Assembly: GCA_023421675.1 (NCBI GenBank)
Contig: JAEZTC010000010.1
Coordinates: 1-64,000, forward strand
DNA length: 64,000 nucleotides
Direction of reading: 5' to 3'
Source: Bacillota bacterium
Lineage (GTDB): Bacteria > Bacillota > Clostridia > Acetivibrionales > JANLFN01
The notes under the pieces are model-generated. The model did no database searches, was not told where the DNA came from, and worked only from the letters and a program-made list of their open reading frames with translations. The position numbers and the translations under genes are program-made. Below, in pieces: positions 52,408 to 61,700 of the stretch; the stretch's first letter is position 1; each line of letters begins with the position of its first letter.

Positions 52408-53028
52408 ATGTTCTTACAGTGCATTCCTACAGGAATGTTTGGCTCAAACAGTTATATAATCGGAGACAGTGGCGAAGCTGTGGTTATAGATGCAGGAGTT
52501 TCCGCGAATGAAATAATTGAAGTTCTCAATAGAAACGATTTGGTTTTGAAATATGTTATTCTGACTCATGGGCATCTGGATCACATTTGTTCGGTCGACG
52601 AACTTAGAAATCTTACTCAAGCCAAGCTTTCAATTCATGAAGATGATGCGGATTGTATGGTTAATGATGTTATAAATGGGTCAGCAATGTTTGATGTTCC
52701 CAAAACCTTTAAGCCTGCTGAAATCCTTTTAAAGGACGGAGATACATTAAAGGTTGGAGGACAGATATTGGAAGTTATCCATACTCCGGGCCACACTGTC
52801 GGAGGAATCTGTATAAAAGCGGGGCAGCATATTTTTACCGGAGATACCCTTTTTAACATGGGTATTGGCAGAACCGACTTCCCGGGCGGAAGCCGTAAAC
52901 AGATAATTACCTCAATAAAAGAAAAACTATTAACACTTGACGGGAATATAACGGTTCATCCCGGTCACGGTGAACCTACAACAATAGCTTTTGAAAGGGA
53001 TAACAATCCTTTCCTGAGAAGATTTTAG
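52408..53028 (+). CDS. MBL-fold hydrolase, glyoxalase II-like
   Basis: The 206-residue protein has the metal motif THGHLDHICSVDEL, VIHTPGHTVGGICI, HIFTGDTLFNMGIGRTDFPGG and the final HPGHGEPTTI. This set is typical of YcbL/GloB-like zinc hydrolases. Usual glyoxalase II C-terminal helices are missing. Substrate unknown. 12 bases after dtd in the same operon. Confidence 0.9.
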   Translation: MFLQCIPTGMFGSNSYIIGDSGEAVVIDAGVSANEIIEVLNRNDLVLKYVILTHGHLDHICSVDELRNLTQAKLSIHEDDADCMVNDVINGSAMFDVPKTFKPAEILLKDGDTLKVGGQILEVIHTPGHTVGGICIKAGQHIFTGDTLFNMGIGRTDFPGGSRKQIITSIKEKLLTLDGNITVHPGHGEPTTIAFERDNNPFLRRF

Positions 53029-53036
53029 GGAGAAGT

Positions 53037-54548
53037 ATGGTATACGTTAAACTTGAGGGACATAGCTACAAATATGAAATAGAGAACATAATAAAACAGT
53101 TCTACAGAGAAGAACAAATATGTTATACAGATACAACGCCTCCGGTCACAAACCGGGGGATTTTTCTATACAGTAAAATTATATCCAGGCCGCAAAGCAG
53201 CTTAATAATTACCAGCCTTAATGGAGAAAAATCTTTCTTGGCTGAAAAAACCAGGGAATTTATGCATGAAGGTACTGGAAGTACAGAATTAAAACGATGT
53301 CAAAAACGTGAGGTATCCAGACAGGTCTATGACCTTTTGACAGAATACTCAGGCCGAAAGCTTCCGTGGGGTGTACTTATGGGGATAAGGCCTGCAAAGC
53401 TTGTTCATGAAATGCTACAAAAAGAAATGAACCGGCAGGATATTTTATCTGAATTAACCGGCTATTACAGGCTTTCAGAGCCAAAAGCCAAGCTGCTGTA
53501 TGAGGTTGCCCAGTCTGAAAAAAAGATTCTTGATAATACACCAATTAATTCTGTGAGTCTGTATATTGGAATTCCATTTTGTCCTACAAGATGTCTTTAT
53601 TGTTCGTTTACAGCCTATCCCATTTCAAAATATCAGGGGGTTGTGAAAGCATATCTTGAAGCACTCAAAAAAGAAATCCATGCAGTAAATAACGAAATAA
53701 TCAAAAGAAAAGGCATCAAAATTGACAGTATTTATATTGGCGGAGGGACGCCAACCTCTTTAAACGCAATAGAATTAAAGTATCTACTTGATTCAATTGA
53801 GGATATACTTGAGCTTTCTGATGTCAGGGAATATACAATAGAGGCTGGAAGGCCCGATTCAATTAATGAGGAAAAGCTGAGTACAATTAAAAGCAGCAGG
53901 GTGGACCGAATTAGTATTAATCCTCAGTCAATGAACGAAAGTACATTAAAATTGATTGGCAGACAGCATTCACCGCAGGATATATTGAAAACATATGAAC
54001 TTGCCAGAAAACTGGGTTTTAAAAATATTAATATGGATATAATAGCAGGTTTACCTGGAGAAAACCTTCAAGCTTTTGAAAAAACCCTTGAACAGATAAA
54101 AGTGATGAAGCCCGACAGTCTTACCGTCCATACGCTTGCAATCAAAAAAGCATCTTTGCTTTACCGCCAAATGGATAAATACAGCGAGCTGCACGAGGAC
54201 GAAATCGAGAAAATGGTAGACGTTGCAGGGCATTCCGCTGCAGATATGGGAATGAATCCTTATTACCTCTACAGGCAGAAAAATATTCTTGGTAATCTTG
54301 AAAACATAGGGTATTGCACCCCCGGTAAAGAGAGTATATATAATGTTCAGATAATGGAGGAAAAGCAGACCATTATTGCATTTGGAGCAGATGCTGTCAC
54401 AAAGGTTGTTTTTCCTGAAGAAGATCGGATTGAAAGGGCGTTCAATGTTAAAGGCGTTGAGGAGTACATTGCAAGAATAGACGAAATGATTACCCGAAAG
54501 AAACTACTTTTGCAAGACATGAAACATTTATCTATTGACAATGGTTGA
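53037..54548 (+). CDS. hemZ: Coproporphyrinogen dehydrogenase HemZ (radical SAM)
   Basis: 503 residues: an N-terminal ~150-residue extension, then the radical-SAM core with CPTRCLYCSF (CxxxCxxC), SIYIGGGTPTSL, TIEAGRPDSI and RISINPQSMN, all as in HemN/HemZ. HemZ of Bacillus is a HemN paralogue of this length. Start ATG 53037 with GGGAGAAG. Its last codons contain the promoter of the following T-box, so the hisS-aspS transcript starts inside the gene. Confidence 0.9.
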   Translation: MVYVKLEGHSYKYEIENIIKQFYREEQICYTDTTPPVTNRGIFLYSKIISRPQSSLIITSLNGEKSFLAEKTREFMHEGTGSTELKRCQKREVSRQVYDLLTEYSGRKLPWGVLMGIRPAKLVHEMLQKEMNRQDILSELTGYYRLSEPKAKLLYEVAQSEKKILDNTPINSVSLYIGIPFCPTRCLYCSFTAYPISKYQGVVKAYLEALKKEIHAVNNEIIKRKGIKIDSIYIGGGTPTSLNAIELKYLLDSIEDILELSDVREYTIEAGRPDSINEEKLSTIKSSRVDRISINPQSMNESTLKLIGRQHSPQDILKTYELARKLGFKNINMDIIAGLPGENLQAFEKTLEQIKVMKPDSLTVHTLAIKKASLLYRQMDKYSELHEDEIEKMVDVAGHSAADMGMNPYYLYRQKNILGNLENIGYCTPGKESIYNVQIMEEKQTIIAFGADAVTKVVFPEEDRIERAFNVKGVEEYIARIDEMITRKKLLLQDMKHLSIDNG

Positions 54549-54563
54549 TGATAAAATTAGAAT
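54535..54563 (+). promoter_or_regulatory. Promoter of the hisS-aspS T-box, inside hemZ
   Basis: TTGACA (54535-54540) and TAGAAT (54558-54563) with 17 bases; the -35 box lies within the last hemZ codons. Confidence 0.8.
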
Positions 54564-54569
54564 ATATCT

Positions 54570-54840
54570 AGCAAGACAAGGCAATAATAATGTAACAATG
54601 ATGACAGGGAAAAGTAGCCAATACTTCCTACAGGGAGAAAGTATCCAGACTGAAAGTGCTTTCAGGCCAAGATTGGTGAAAGAACACCCACGAGTTGGTT
54701 GGATGAAAACCATAAGTTAGTAATTCAGCCCGTATATACAGCGTTAAGGTATTTAAAGTGGGTTTTACATAACCTATTAGGGTGGTACCGCGGGAATATC
54801 CTCTCGTCCCTGAGTTTTTCAGGAACGAGGGGTTTTTTTA
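54570..54840 (+). promoter_or_regulatory. T-box leader of hisS-aspS
   Basis: T-box sequence AGGGTGGTACCGCGGG at 54779-54794, followed by the terminator CCTCTCGTCCCTGA / TCAGGAACGAGGGG and a T-run (about 54799-54840). In stem I, GAACACC (54682-54688) overlaps AAC (54683-54685) and CAC (54685-54687). So the specifier could be CAC (His), but the Asn triplet cannot be excluded by eye. Confidence 0.92.
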
Positions 54841-54870
54841 TTTAAAGTAAAATACATTGGAGGGAATATT

Positions 54871-56184
54871 TTGAACGACAATATTGTTAATCCTTCAATT
54901 CTTCCGGGATTTATGGAGCTTCTGCCTAAGGAGCAGATGCTTTTTAACTGGATGATGGATACTATAAAAAACACTTATGAAAAGTTTGGTTTCATTCCAC
55001 TGGATACCCCGATGATTGAAAAGTCAGAAATATTACTTGCTAAAAGCGGCGGAGAAACAGAAAAACAGATTTATCGTTTTGTAAAGGGTGAGAATGACCT
55101 TTCATTAAGGTTTGATTTAACAGTACCTTTGGCAAGATATGTTGCTCAGCATTACAATGAATTGACCTTTCCTTTTAGAAGATACCATATCGGAAAGGTA
55201 TTCAGAGGTGAAAGACCTCAAAAAGGCCGTTTCAGGGAATTTTATCAGTGCGATATAGATATTATAGGTAATGAAACCCTCAGCATAATTAATGATGCTG
55301 AAATATTGAGTGTCATTTATTCCACATTTAAAGCACTTGGGTTCAGTGATTTTATAATTAGAATCAATAACAGGAAAGTGCTTAATGGCTTCTTTGAATG
55401 GCTTCAAATTGAAAACAAGGTTGATGTGCTTCGCATTATCGACAAGATTGATAAAATAGGCGAACAGGCTGTTTCAGCCGAATTATCCGAGCTTGGAGTG
55501 GACACTGAAAAATCTAAGTCAATAATAAGATTTATTAAAATCAAAGGGACTCCTGAAGATATTATAAAGAGTCTTACTGAAATGAATATAGAAAATGAAA
55601 TGTTCAGTGTGGGTTTAGCTGAATTATCCGAGGTTTGCGGTTTTATACGGTCTTTTGGTATCAGTGAAAGTAATTTTGCTGTAGACCTTACAATAGCCAG
55701 GGGACTTGACTATTACACCGGAACTGTCTATGAGACAATACTTAAAAATCACCCATCAATAGGCAGTGTTTGTTCTGGAGGAAGATACGACAATCTTGCT
55801 CAGAACTATACAACCAGAAAACTGCCGGGTGTTGGTATTTCAATAGGCTTAAGCAGGCTTTTCTATAAGCTGAGAGAAGAAAATCTTATAGATGCAGGTG
55901 ATAAGTCAACGCCGACACAGCTGCTTATTATTCCAATGAAAGACACAATGGGTGCTTCACTTGATATTGCAACAAAAATAAGAGAAAAGGGCATACCGGT
56001 TGAAATATATCTTAATGAAACCAAAATGGCTAAGAAATTCGGTTATGCCGATAAGCTGGGAATACCATATGCAATGGTAATAGGAGAGGAAGAGCTTAAA
56101 GAAGGATTTTTTAAGCTCAAGAACATGAAGACAGGCGAGCAGGAAAGCCTTAAACTGGATGAAATTATTGAAAAGATTAAATAA
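54871..56184 (+). CDS. hisS: Histidyl-tRNA synthetase
   Basis: 437 residues; class II motifs FRGERPQKGRFREFYQCDIDIIG and the histidine A-type RGLDYYTGTVYE, with an anticodon-binding domain at the end (PVEIYLNETKMAKKFGYADKLGIPYAMVIG). FYQCDIDIIG resembles the eukaryotic/archaeal HisRS variant more than E. coli HisRS (FHQ). Start TTG 54871 with GGAGGGAA. It is the first gene after the T-box. Confidence 0.95.
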   Translation: MNDNIVNPSILPGFMELLPKEQMLFNWMMDTIKNTYEKFGFIPLDTPMIEKSEILLAKSGGETEKQIYRFVKGENDLSLRFDLTVPLARYVAQHYNELTFPFRRYHIGKVFRGERPQKGRFREFYQCDIDIIGNETLSIINDAEILSVIYSTFKALGFSDFIIRINNRKVLNGFFEWLQIENKVDVLRIIDKIDKIGEQAVSAELSELGVDTEKSKSIIRFIKIKGTPEDIIKSLTEMNIENEMFSVGLAELSEVCGFIRSFGISESNFAVDLTIARGLDYYTGTVYETILKNHPSIGSVCSGGRYDNLAQNYTTRKLPGVGISIGLSRLFYKLREENLIDAGDKSTPTQLLIIPMKDTMGASLDIATKIREKGIPVEIYLNETKMAKKFGYADKLGIPYAMVIGEEELKEGFFKLKNMKTGEQESLKLDEIIEKIK

Positions 56185-56207
56185 ATTATTTTAGGAGGAG
56201 TATTGGA

Positions 56208-57992
56208 ATGTCAGAATCGATTTACGGTTTAAAGAGAAGCCACAAATGCGGAGAGCTTGATATTAAGAACGTGGGTGAAAAAGTTACAGTAATGGGCTGG
56301 GTTCATAAGAGAAGAGACCTTGGCGGTGTAATATTCATAGATTTGAGGGACAGAAGCGGTGTTCTTCAGGTCGTATTCAATATTTCAAAAAACAGCGATC
56401 TGTTTAAAAAAGCAGAAGCACTTAGAAATGAATATGTTATTGCAGTTGTAGGTGAGGTTGTAAAAAGAGACCCTGAAACTGTAAACTCTAAAATATCTAC
56501 TGGTGAAATTGAGGTAACAGCAGGGGAGCTTAGAATACTCAGCAAGTCTGAGACACCTCCGATTTACATTGAAGAAGATTCTGAAGTTAATGAAACAATG
56601 AGACTTAAGTACAGATATCTTGACCTCAGAAGACCTGACATGCAGAAAAACTTCTTTTTAAGGCACAAAGTAGCAAAGATAGCAAGAGACTACTATGACG
56701 AAAATGGATTTCTTGAAATAGAAACACCAATACTTCAAAAGAGTACACCTGAAGGAGCAAGAGATTACCTTGTTCCAAGCAGGGTCCACGCAGGTAGGTT
56801 CTATGCATTGCCACAATCACCTCAGCTGTTTAAGCAGCTATTGATGGTTTCTGGTTTTGATAGATATATACAGATAGCGAAATGTTTCAGGGACGAAGAT
56901 CTTAGGGCAGACAGACAACCTGAATTTACACAGATAGACCTTGAAATGTCGTTTGTTAATGTTGAAGATGTGCTTGAAGTGAATGAAGGCTTTATCAAAA
57001 GAGTATTTAAGGAAACAATTGATATTGATGTGGAAACTCCATTTATAAGAATGCCTTACAGTGAAGCGATGGACAGATTCGGATCAGATAAACCGGATAT
57101 AAGGTTTGGTCTTGAACTTGTTAATCTTTCAGATATTGTTACAAACAGCGGTTTCAAGGTATTTTCTGATGCAGTAAAAAATGGCGGCAGCGTAAGAGCT
57201 ATAAATGCTAAAGGATGTGGAAAGATATTCAGCAGAAGGGAAATCGACAGCCTTGTAGAGTTTGTTAAGATATATAAGGCAAAGGGAATGGCATGGATAG
57301 CAGTTGAAGAAAATGAACTTAAATCAGCTATAACCAAATTCATGTCGGAAGAAGAAGTTAAAGCAATACTTGATAGAGTAGGTGCTGAACCTGGTGATTT
57401 GATATGCTTCATTGCCGATAAAAACAAGGTTGTATTTGACGCACTCGGCAATTTAAGGCTTGAAATAGCAAGAAGACTTGACCTTATTGACAAGAATCAG
57501 TTTAAGTTCCTTTGGGTTACTGAATTCCCGTTATTTGAATATGATGAAGAAGAAAAACGCTGGTGTGCAGTTCACCATCCATTTACTTCACCTATGGATG
57601 AAGATATTCAATATCTTGATACTGACCCCGGAAAGGTACGTTCAAAAGCCTATGACATAGTTCTCAACGGTGTTGAACTTGGCGGAGGAAGTATAAGAAT
57701 ACACAGCCAGGAGCTTCAGGCAAAGATGTTTGACCTTATCGGAATAACCAAGGAACAGGCTGAAGAAAGATTTGGTTTCCTGCTTGAAGCGTTTAAATAC
57801 GGAACACCACCTCACGGTGGTATGGCATATGGTCTTGACAGAATGATAATGCTTATGGCTGGAAAGAGCAGTATCAGGGATGTTATTGCATTCCCGAAGG
57901 TACAGAATGCTTCATGTCTTATGTCCAATGCTCCTGATACGGTTGAACCAAAACAGCTTAAGGAATTGCATATAAAGATTGATAATAATTAA
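56208..57992 (+). CDS. aspS: Aspartyl-tRNA synthetase
   Basis: 594-residue bacterial-type AspRS: N-terminal OB domain (VMGWVHKRRDLGGVIFIDLRDRSG), class II core (YRYLDLRRPDM, FLEIETPILQKSTPEGARDYLVPSR, FRDEDLRADRQPEFTQIDLEMSF), an inserted GAD domain, and the terminal GTPPHGGMAYGLDRMIML. SD GGAGGAG. It follows hisS by 23 bases. Discriminating or not (Asp/Asn) cannot be judged by eye. Confidence 0.97.
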   Translation: MSESIYGLKRSHKCGELDIKNVGEKVTVMGWVHKRRDLGGVIFIDLRDRSGVLQVVFNISKNSDLFKKAEALRNEYVIAVVGEVVKRDPETVNSKISTGEIEVTAGELRILSKSETPPIYIEEDSEVNETMRLKYRYLDLRRPDMQKNFFLRHKVAKIARDYYDENGFLEIETPILQKSTPEGARDYLVPSRVHAGRFYALPQSPQLFKQLLMVSGFDRYIQIAKCFRDEDLRADRQPEFTQIDLEMSFVNVEDVLEVNEGFIKRVFKETIDIDVETPFIRMPYSEAMDRFGSDKPDIRFGLELVNLSDIVTNSGFKVFSDAVKNGGSVRAINAKGCGKIFSRREIDSLVEFVKIYKAKGMAWIAVEENELKSAITKFMSEEEVKAILDRVGAEPGDLICFIADKNKVVFDALGNLRLEIARRLDLIDKNQFKFLWVTEFPLFEYDEEEKRWCAVHHPFTSPMDEDIQYLDTDPGKVRSKAYDIVLNGVELGGGSIRIHSQELQAKMFDLIGITKEQAEERFGFLLEAFKYGTPPHGGMAYGLDRMIMLMAGKSSIRDVIAFPKVQNASCLMSNAPDTVEPKQLKELHIKIDNN

Positions 57993-58019
57993 GTAATTAA
58001 CACAAATAAAGTTCTGGGA

Positions 58020-58595
58020 GTGATTGCTGCGTTTTATATAAAAAGAATCAAAAATCCTATACTAAGAGAAGTGCTTGATTGGACAGTATATATTGCAATA
58101 GCGGTCGTACTTGGTCTACTGATTGTAAACTATGTTGCCCAGATAGCAGTTGTAAGCGGGTCTTCAATGGAACCTACCCTGCAGAACAAAAATGTGCTTG
58201 TTACCGAGAAGATAAGTGAGAACTTCGGCAGCATTGACCGGGATGACATAGTAACGCTGTATGTACCCGAATTCCTTGAAGAAGGAAAGAGCCTTGTTGT
58301 TAAAAGAGTAATTGGTATTGCAGGAGATACGGTTGAAATCGGGGCAGACGGCAAAGTATATGTAAATAGCAAGCCCATTGAAGAAAAGTATATAAACGGA
58401 GACAGAACGCTGACCGTTGATCCACAATACACCAAGGTTACCGTTCCAAAGGGTTATATTTATGTTCTCGGCGATAACAGGCTTCCTGGAGCAAGCAAGG
58501 ACAGCAGAACCTTTGGACCTGTCAAACTTGACAAGGTAAGGGGAGTAGTGCTTTTGAGATTATTTCCCCTGAATAAATTCGGTTCAGTCAAGTAG
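58020..58595 (+). CDS. lepB: Signal peptidase I
   Basis: The 191-residue, single N-terminal span enzyme removes signal peptides. Catalytic Ser in VVSGSSMEPTL and Lys in LVVKRVIGIAGDTV, plus GYIYVLGDNRLPGASKDSRTFGPV. Start GTG 58020 is uncertain because the GGGAG is adjacent to it; GTG 58071 would remove the first 17 residues. It follows aspS directly. Confidence 0.93.
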   Translation: MIAAFYIKRIKNPILREVLDWTVYIAIAVVLGLLIVNYVAQIAVVSGSSMEPTLQNKNVLVTEKISENFGSIDRDDIVTLYVPEFLEEGKSLVVKRVIGIAGDTVEIGADGKVYVNSKPIEEKYINGDRTLTVDPQYTKVTVPKGYIYVLGDNRLPGASKDSRTFGPVKLDKVRGVVLLRLFPLNKFGSVK

Positions 58596-58617
58596 CTGGT
58601 TTTGTTTAGTATGATAA

Positions 58618-58649
58618 GCCCTGTGACAATAGTCACAGGACTTTTTGTT
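58618..58649 (+). terminator. Terminator after lepB
   Basis: CCTGTGAC-AATA-GTCACAGG forms an 8-bp stem followed by ACTTTTTG. Confidence 0.88.
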
Positions 58650-58761
58650 TTATTTAACATGAATCTAATTGCTAATATAGTGTATTTAGTTTAGAATTAT
58701 AATTGGCTTAAGTATGTCTTAATATTAAAGGGGGCTTATATCCGGCAATTGCCGTATTATT

Positions 58762-61700
58762 ATGAGAAGGATTTTGCATTTAGGCCTTGATGTTGGTTCT
58801 ACTACTGTTAAGCTGGCTGCTCTTGATAAAAATAACCAGCTTAATTACAGCAGATATGAAAGGCATTTTTCCGATATTAAAAATACAATTATTAATCTTA
58901 TAACTGAAGCATATGAGGAGCTCGGGAATGGAGATATTACATTTTCAGTTACCGGTTCAGGCGGACTTTCTGTATCAAAATGGCTTGGTCTGCCTTTTGT
59001 TCAGGAGGTTGTTGCATGCTCCAAAGCAATTGAGATAATTATTCCAGAGACTGATGTTGCAATAGAGCTTGGCGGGGAAGATGCAAAAATTACATATTTC
59101 CGCGGCGGTGTGGAACAAAGAATGAATGGTACCTGTGCAGGCGGTACAGGATCATTTATTGATCAAATGGCATCACTGCTTCAGACTGATGCATCAGGAC
59201 TTAATGAAATGGCAAAGGGATATAATGTAATTTATCCTATTGCCGCACGTTGCGGTGTTTTTGCTAAAACTGATATCCAGCCTCTTTTGAATGAGGGTGC
59301 AGCTAAAACTGATATTGCAGCTTCAGTATTTCAGTCTGTTGTAAATCAGACAATCAGTGGTCTCGCGTGTGGAAAGCCAATCAGGGGTAACGTTGCATTT
59401 CTGGGAGGACCTTTGTTTTATCTTTCAGAATTAAGAAAAAGGTTCAGTGAAACTCTTGGACTTAACACCAATCAGGTCATTTTTCCTGACAGCTCACAGA
59501 TGTTTGTAGCAATGGGTGCTGCTCTATTATCCAGGGAAAATACAGAACTTTCTTTTGAAGACATAATTAATAAACTTCCTTTACTTAAAGATATATCCTC
59601 GAATGAAGTTCAAAGGCTAAGACCTTTATTTGTTGATGAAGCAGAATTAAATGAGTTTAATTCCAGACATGAAAAATCAAAGGTAACAAGAAAGGAATTT
59701 TCCATGCACAAAGGTGCATGTTACCTTGGGCTTGATGCCGGTTCAACTACAACCAAAGCGGCACTCATAGATGAAAACGGAGCTCTTTTATATTCTCATT
59801 ATGGAAGTAATGAGGGAAGCCCGCTTAATTCAGCTATTAAAATATTGAAAAAAATATATTCACTTTTGCCGGAGGGTTCTGAAATCAGGAATTCGACAGT
59901 TACCGGCTATGGTGAGAATCTTATAAAAACAGCATTACATTTTGATATAGGTGAAATTGAGACTATTGCACATTATAAAGCAGCAGATCAATTCCTGCCG
60001 GGGGTAGATTTCATACTTGACATAGGTGGGCAGGATATGAAATGCATGAAGATCAGAAACGGCGTAATAGACAGTATTATGCTCAATGAAGCATGTTCTT
60101 CAGGCTGCGGATCGTTTATTGAAACCTTTGCACATTCTCTTAACATGAGTGTTCAGGATTTTGCAAGTGAAGCCTTAAAATCATTTAATCCGGTAGATCT
60201 TGGTTCAAGATGTACTGTTTTCATGAATTCCAGGGTAAAGCAGGCACAAAAGGAAGGTGCAACGGTTGGAGACATATCTGCCGGCCTTTCGTATTCGGTA
60301 ATAAAAAATGCACTTTTAAAAGTTATAAAGATAAGAAACCCCAAAGAGCTTGGAGAACGTATTATTGTGCAGGGCGGTACCTTCTATAATGATGCAATTC
60401 TAAGAAGCTTTGAGCTTATTTCGGAGCGTGAAGCTGTAAGACCTGATATATCTGGAATTATGGGTGCTTACGGTGCAGCTTTGATTGCAAGGGAAAGGTA
60501 TGAAGAAGGCAGTAGTACAAACCTGCTTAAACAGGAAGAACTTGAAAACCTGACTGTTGAAGTTACAATGGAAAGATGCAAGCAGTGTAGCAACAATTGT
60601 CTCTTAACAAAAAACCTTTTCAGCAGCGGAAAAGCCTTTATATCCGGAAACCGGTGCGAAAAGGGTGCAGGTGCGGAACAGCACAGGAGTGATATACCTA
60701 ATCTTTTTGATTATAAGTACAAGCGAGTATTTAATTATAAACCGCTTGAAAAGGATAAAGCATTCAGAGGAACTGTCGGAATACCCAGAGTATTGAATAT
60801 TTATGAAAATTACCCGTTCTGGTATACGTTTTTTACTGAACTTGGGTTCAGGGTTGAGCTTTCACCTAGGTCATCCAGAAAGATTTATGAACTGGGTATT
60901 GAGACAATGCCTTCAGAATCAGTATGCTATCCCGCAAAACTTACACATGGACATATAATGAGCCTTGTAAACAAGGGAATTAAATTTATTTTTTATCCCT
61001 GCCTGCCATATGAGAGAAAAGAACAGGAGCAGGCAAACAACCATTTTAATTGTCCGATTGTTACTTCATATGCTGAAGTGATTAAATATAATATGGATGT
61101 ATTAAAGGAAAAAGAAATCAATTTTGTTAATCCTTTTATTCCTTTTGATAATAAAAAGAGGCTTGCTAAAAGGCTTTATGAAGAGCTGAAAGATTTCAAT
61201 ATGACTTTTTCTGAGGTTTCACAGGCAGTAGACCGGGCTTGGCTTGAAATGGACAATTTTCAGGATGATATAAGGCATAAAGGTGAAGAAGTATTAAGAT
61301 ACCTTGAAAAAACCGGCAATAAGGGTATCGTATTGGCGGGAAGGCCTTATCATATTGATCCTGAGATAAACCATGGTATACCAAATATTATTACAGGCTT
61401 TGGAATGGCTGTCCTGACAGAGGATTCTGTAGCTCATCTGAAAGAGGTTGAAAGGCCTCTCAGAGTCGTAGATCAATGGGTTTACCATTCAAGGCTTTAT
61501 TCAGCAGCCAGTTTGGTAAGAGTTTCAGATAACCTTGAGCTGATTCAGCTTAATTCCTTTGGCTGTGGGCTGGATGCAGTTACCACCGATCAGGTTCAGG
61601 AAATACTAAGCAGCACCGAAAAAATATATACTGCACTTAAAATAGATGAGGGTAACAACCTCGGAGCTGCCAGGATAAGAATAAGATCCCTGAAGGCTGC

